Of a stretch of 64,000 nucleotides of DNA, positions 62,540 to 64,000 are shown piece by piece. The notes beneath the pieces were generated by a model. The model worked only from the letters and a program-made list of their open reading frames with translations. It was not told the DNA's origin and made no database searches. The position numbers and the translations under genes were made by a program. Origin of the DNA: Yersinia bercovieri ATCC 43970 (GTDB taxonomy: Bacteria > Pseudomonadota > Gammaproteobacteria > Enterobacterales > Enterobacteriaceae). The stretch's first letter is position 1. Every line of letters starts with the position of its first letter. The stretch is taken from positions 3,596,001 to 3,660,000 of the forward strand of contig NZ_CP054044.1 of the NCBI RefSeq assembly GCF_013282745.1, given 5' to 3'.

Positions 62540-63760
62540 TTAGCCCAGCAATTTTTCGATACGCTGTAGCCCTGCGACCAAGCGGTCAACTTCCTCACGG
62601 GTGTTATACAGCGCCAGTGAGGCACGGCACATGCTCGGTACTTTGTAGTATGCCATCAGCGGCATAGCACAATGGTGACCGGTTCGAATCGCAATGCCAT
62701 ATTGGTCGAGGAAGCTACCGACATCATACGCGTGGTGCGACCCCAGATTAAAGGCTATCACCCCTGCCCGCGCCGTGGGGCCATAGAGTGTCAGACTCGA
62801 GATTTGGCTCAACTGTTCCAGCGCGTACTGCATCAACGATTGCTCATATTGCTGGATTTGTGCAAGGCCCAACTCATTGACGTAACTAATTGCCGCGCCA
62901 AGCCCCATAATCCCTGCGGTATTTGGAGAACCAGCTTCAAAACGCCAGGGGGCATCAGCAAAAGTGGTGCCTTGGGTCAGGCTCACCGTTTTGATCATCG
63001 AACCGCCCCCTTCCCATGGCGGCATCTGCTGTAACAGTGCACTTTTGCCGTACAGAATACCAATGCCAGACGGCCCGTACAGTTTGTGCCCTGAGAAGAG
63101 ATAAAAATCGCAATCCAGTGCCTGCACATCCACCGCTTGATGCATGACCGCCTGCGCACCATCCACCAGCACCACCAACCCAGCCGCTTTGGCCTGAGCA
63201 ACAATCTCTTGGATCGGATTCACCGTCCCCAGCACATTGGAGACATGGGTTATCGCCAGCAACCGCGTGGTGTCATCAATCAAATCCAGCAGTGCACCGG
63301 GTTTCAGCTCACCGGTTACCGTCAGCGGCCATACGCGAATTTCAACACCGAGATCTTTCGCCACCATCTGCCACGGCACAATATTGGCGTGATGCTCCAT
63401 TTCGGTAATGATAATGCTATCGCCCGCCTGCAGGAAGTGGCGGCCATAGCTGTTTGCCACCAGATTGATGGCCTCGGTGGTGCCTTTAACGAAGACTATC
63501 TCCTCGACAGAGGCGGCATGAATAAAATCAGCCACCTGACTGCGCACCGCTTCCATCTGTTGGGTCGCCTCGGCACTCAGGCTATGAATGCCCCGATGAA
63601 CCGCCGCATAACCCTCACGGTAGAAGTTAAGTTCCCGGTCGATAACCACCTGTGGCTTTTGCGCACTGGCTGCGCTGTCCAGATAGGCCAGCGGTTGCCC
63701 ATTAACCTGACGGCTGAGCAGTGGAAAGTCAGCCCTTACCCGTTCAATAGGAAAACTCAT
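62540..63760 (-). CDS. sufS: Cysteine desulfurase SufS
   Basis: A 406-residue PLP-dependent cysteine desulfurase that mobilises sulfur for iron-sulfur cluster assembly under iron or oxidative stress. The PLP lysine is in [12 protein letters not shown] and the persulfide cysteine is C364 in [11 protein letters not shown]. The ATG overlaps the sufD stop (ATGA), so translation is coupled. Confidence 0.97.
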   Translation of the reverse strand: MSFPIERVRADFPLLSRQVNGQPLAYLDSAASAQKPQVVIDRELNFYREGYAAVHRGIHSLSAEATQQMEAVRSQVADFIHAASVEEIVFVKGTTEAINLVANSYGRHFLQAGDSIIITEMEHHANIVPWQMVAKDLGVEIRVWPLTVTGELKPGALLDLIDDTTRLLAITHVSNVLGTVNPIQEIVAQAKAAGLVVLVDGAQAVMHQAVDVQALDCDFYLFSGHKLYGPSGIGILYGKSALLQQMPPWEGGGSMIKTVSLTQGTTFADAPWRFEAGSPNTAGIMGLGAAISYVNELGLAQIQQYEQSLMQYALEQLSQISSLTLYGPTARAGVIAFNLGSHHAYDVGSFLDQYGIAIRTGHHCAMPLMAYYKVPSMCRASLALYNTREEVDRLVAGLQRIEKLLG

Positions 63761-64000
63761 AGCGACTCTCCCGCCAGCCGGTCAGCAATCCGCGCCAGTA
63801 CCACTTTACGGATGGTCTCGCTGTGAATAGCCTCGGTTAACTCTGCGGCAAAGGCAAAAATAATCATCTGCTGCGCATCAGCTTGATTGATGCCACGCGA
63901 TTGCAGGTAGAACAGCTGTTCGGCATCAATGCGCCCCACTGTCGCCCCGTGGCTACATTTCACATCATCGGCGTAGATTTCCAGCTGTGGCTTGGTATCC
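63757..64000 (-). CDS. sufD: SufD, C-terminal part
   Basis: Only the last 80 codons are present, open to the right edge. The part includes [28 protein letters not shown], the SufB/SufD C-terminal signature in outline, and ends RLAGESL. SufD is part of the SufBC2D scaffold. It overlaps sufS by four bases. Confidence 0.95.
   Translation of the reverse strand, partial: DTKPQLEIYADDVKCSHGATVGRIDAEQLFYLQSRGINQADAQQMIIFAFAAELTEAIHSETIRKVVLARIADRLAGESL

Overview
The window is chromosomal DNA of a gamma-proteobacterium of the order Enterobacterales, most likely a Yersinia. The gene order follows the E. coli nifJ to suf interval (ttcA, fnrS, zntB, mppA, mpaA, ycjG, tpx, tyrR, ycjFX, psp, sap, dtpA, gstA, pdxY, tyrS, pdxH, mliC, anmK, slyB, slyA, nemRA, gloA, rnt, grxD, mepH, sodB, purR, punRC, cfa, ribE, mdtK, valVW, pykF, lpp, ldtE, sufESD). 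The SlyA-type regulator reads as the Yersinia RovA protein, and ERIC-like palindromes lie between genes. The species cannot be fixed from the sequence alone.

Layout. 1-5160: the end of a pyruvate:ferredoxin oxidoreductase gene, then a minus-strand beta-glucoside operon (bglG, bglF, bglA) with a textbook ribonucleic antiterminator site overlapping a terminator. 5372-12100: ttcA, the anaerobic small RNA FnrS with its FNR box, zntB, a small two-gene membrane cassette of unknown function, and a murein peptide recycling group (mppA, mpaA, ycjG). 12264-21087: tpx, tyrR, an inserted Xre-RES toxin-antitoxin pair, ycjF-ycjX and the phage-shock genes pspDCBA with divergent pspF. 21150-26753: a RyhB-family small RNA on the minus strand between pspF and the sapABCDF transporter operon. 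27149-38720: an AhpD-like protein, dtpA, a VOC protein, yohC-like and yjbD-like genes, gstA, pdxY, tyrS, pdxH, mliC, anmK and slyB.

38834-41708 holds rovA beside a decayed efflux operon. ydhI and ydhJ carry in-frame stops, ydhJ has lost its 3' end, and ydhK and sodC are absent. The small DUF1289 gene ydhL has GTA where its start codon should be. 41920-51067: eptA, nemR-nemA-gloA, rnt, grxD, mepH, sodB, the 29-codon gene ynhF and purR. 51116-64000: punR/punC, cfa, ribE, mdtK, two identical valine tRNA genes, pykF, lpp, ldtE, and sufE-sufS-sufD, the last cut by the window end.

Regulation is unusually legible. The Fe-SOD gene sodB is a known target of RyhB, and both RyhB and the FNR-dependent FnrS are encoded here. 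The RyhB seed remains complementary to the sodB start region in this genome. Other readable sites are a sigma-54 promoter for pspA, a sigma-70 promoter for pspF, a perfect NemR palindrome, a PUR box before purR, a PmrA-like box before eptA, a Cra-like site before pykF, and an inverted repeat over the toxin-antitoxin promoter. I saw no CRISPR array, prophage, insertion sequence or new defence locus. The least explained items are the membrane cassette at 7828-8368, the AhpD-like gene, and the gene decay next to rovA.
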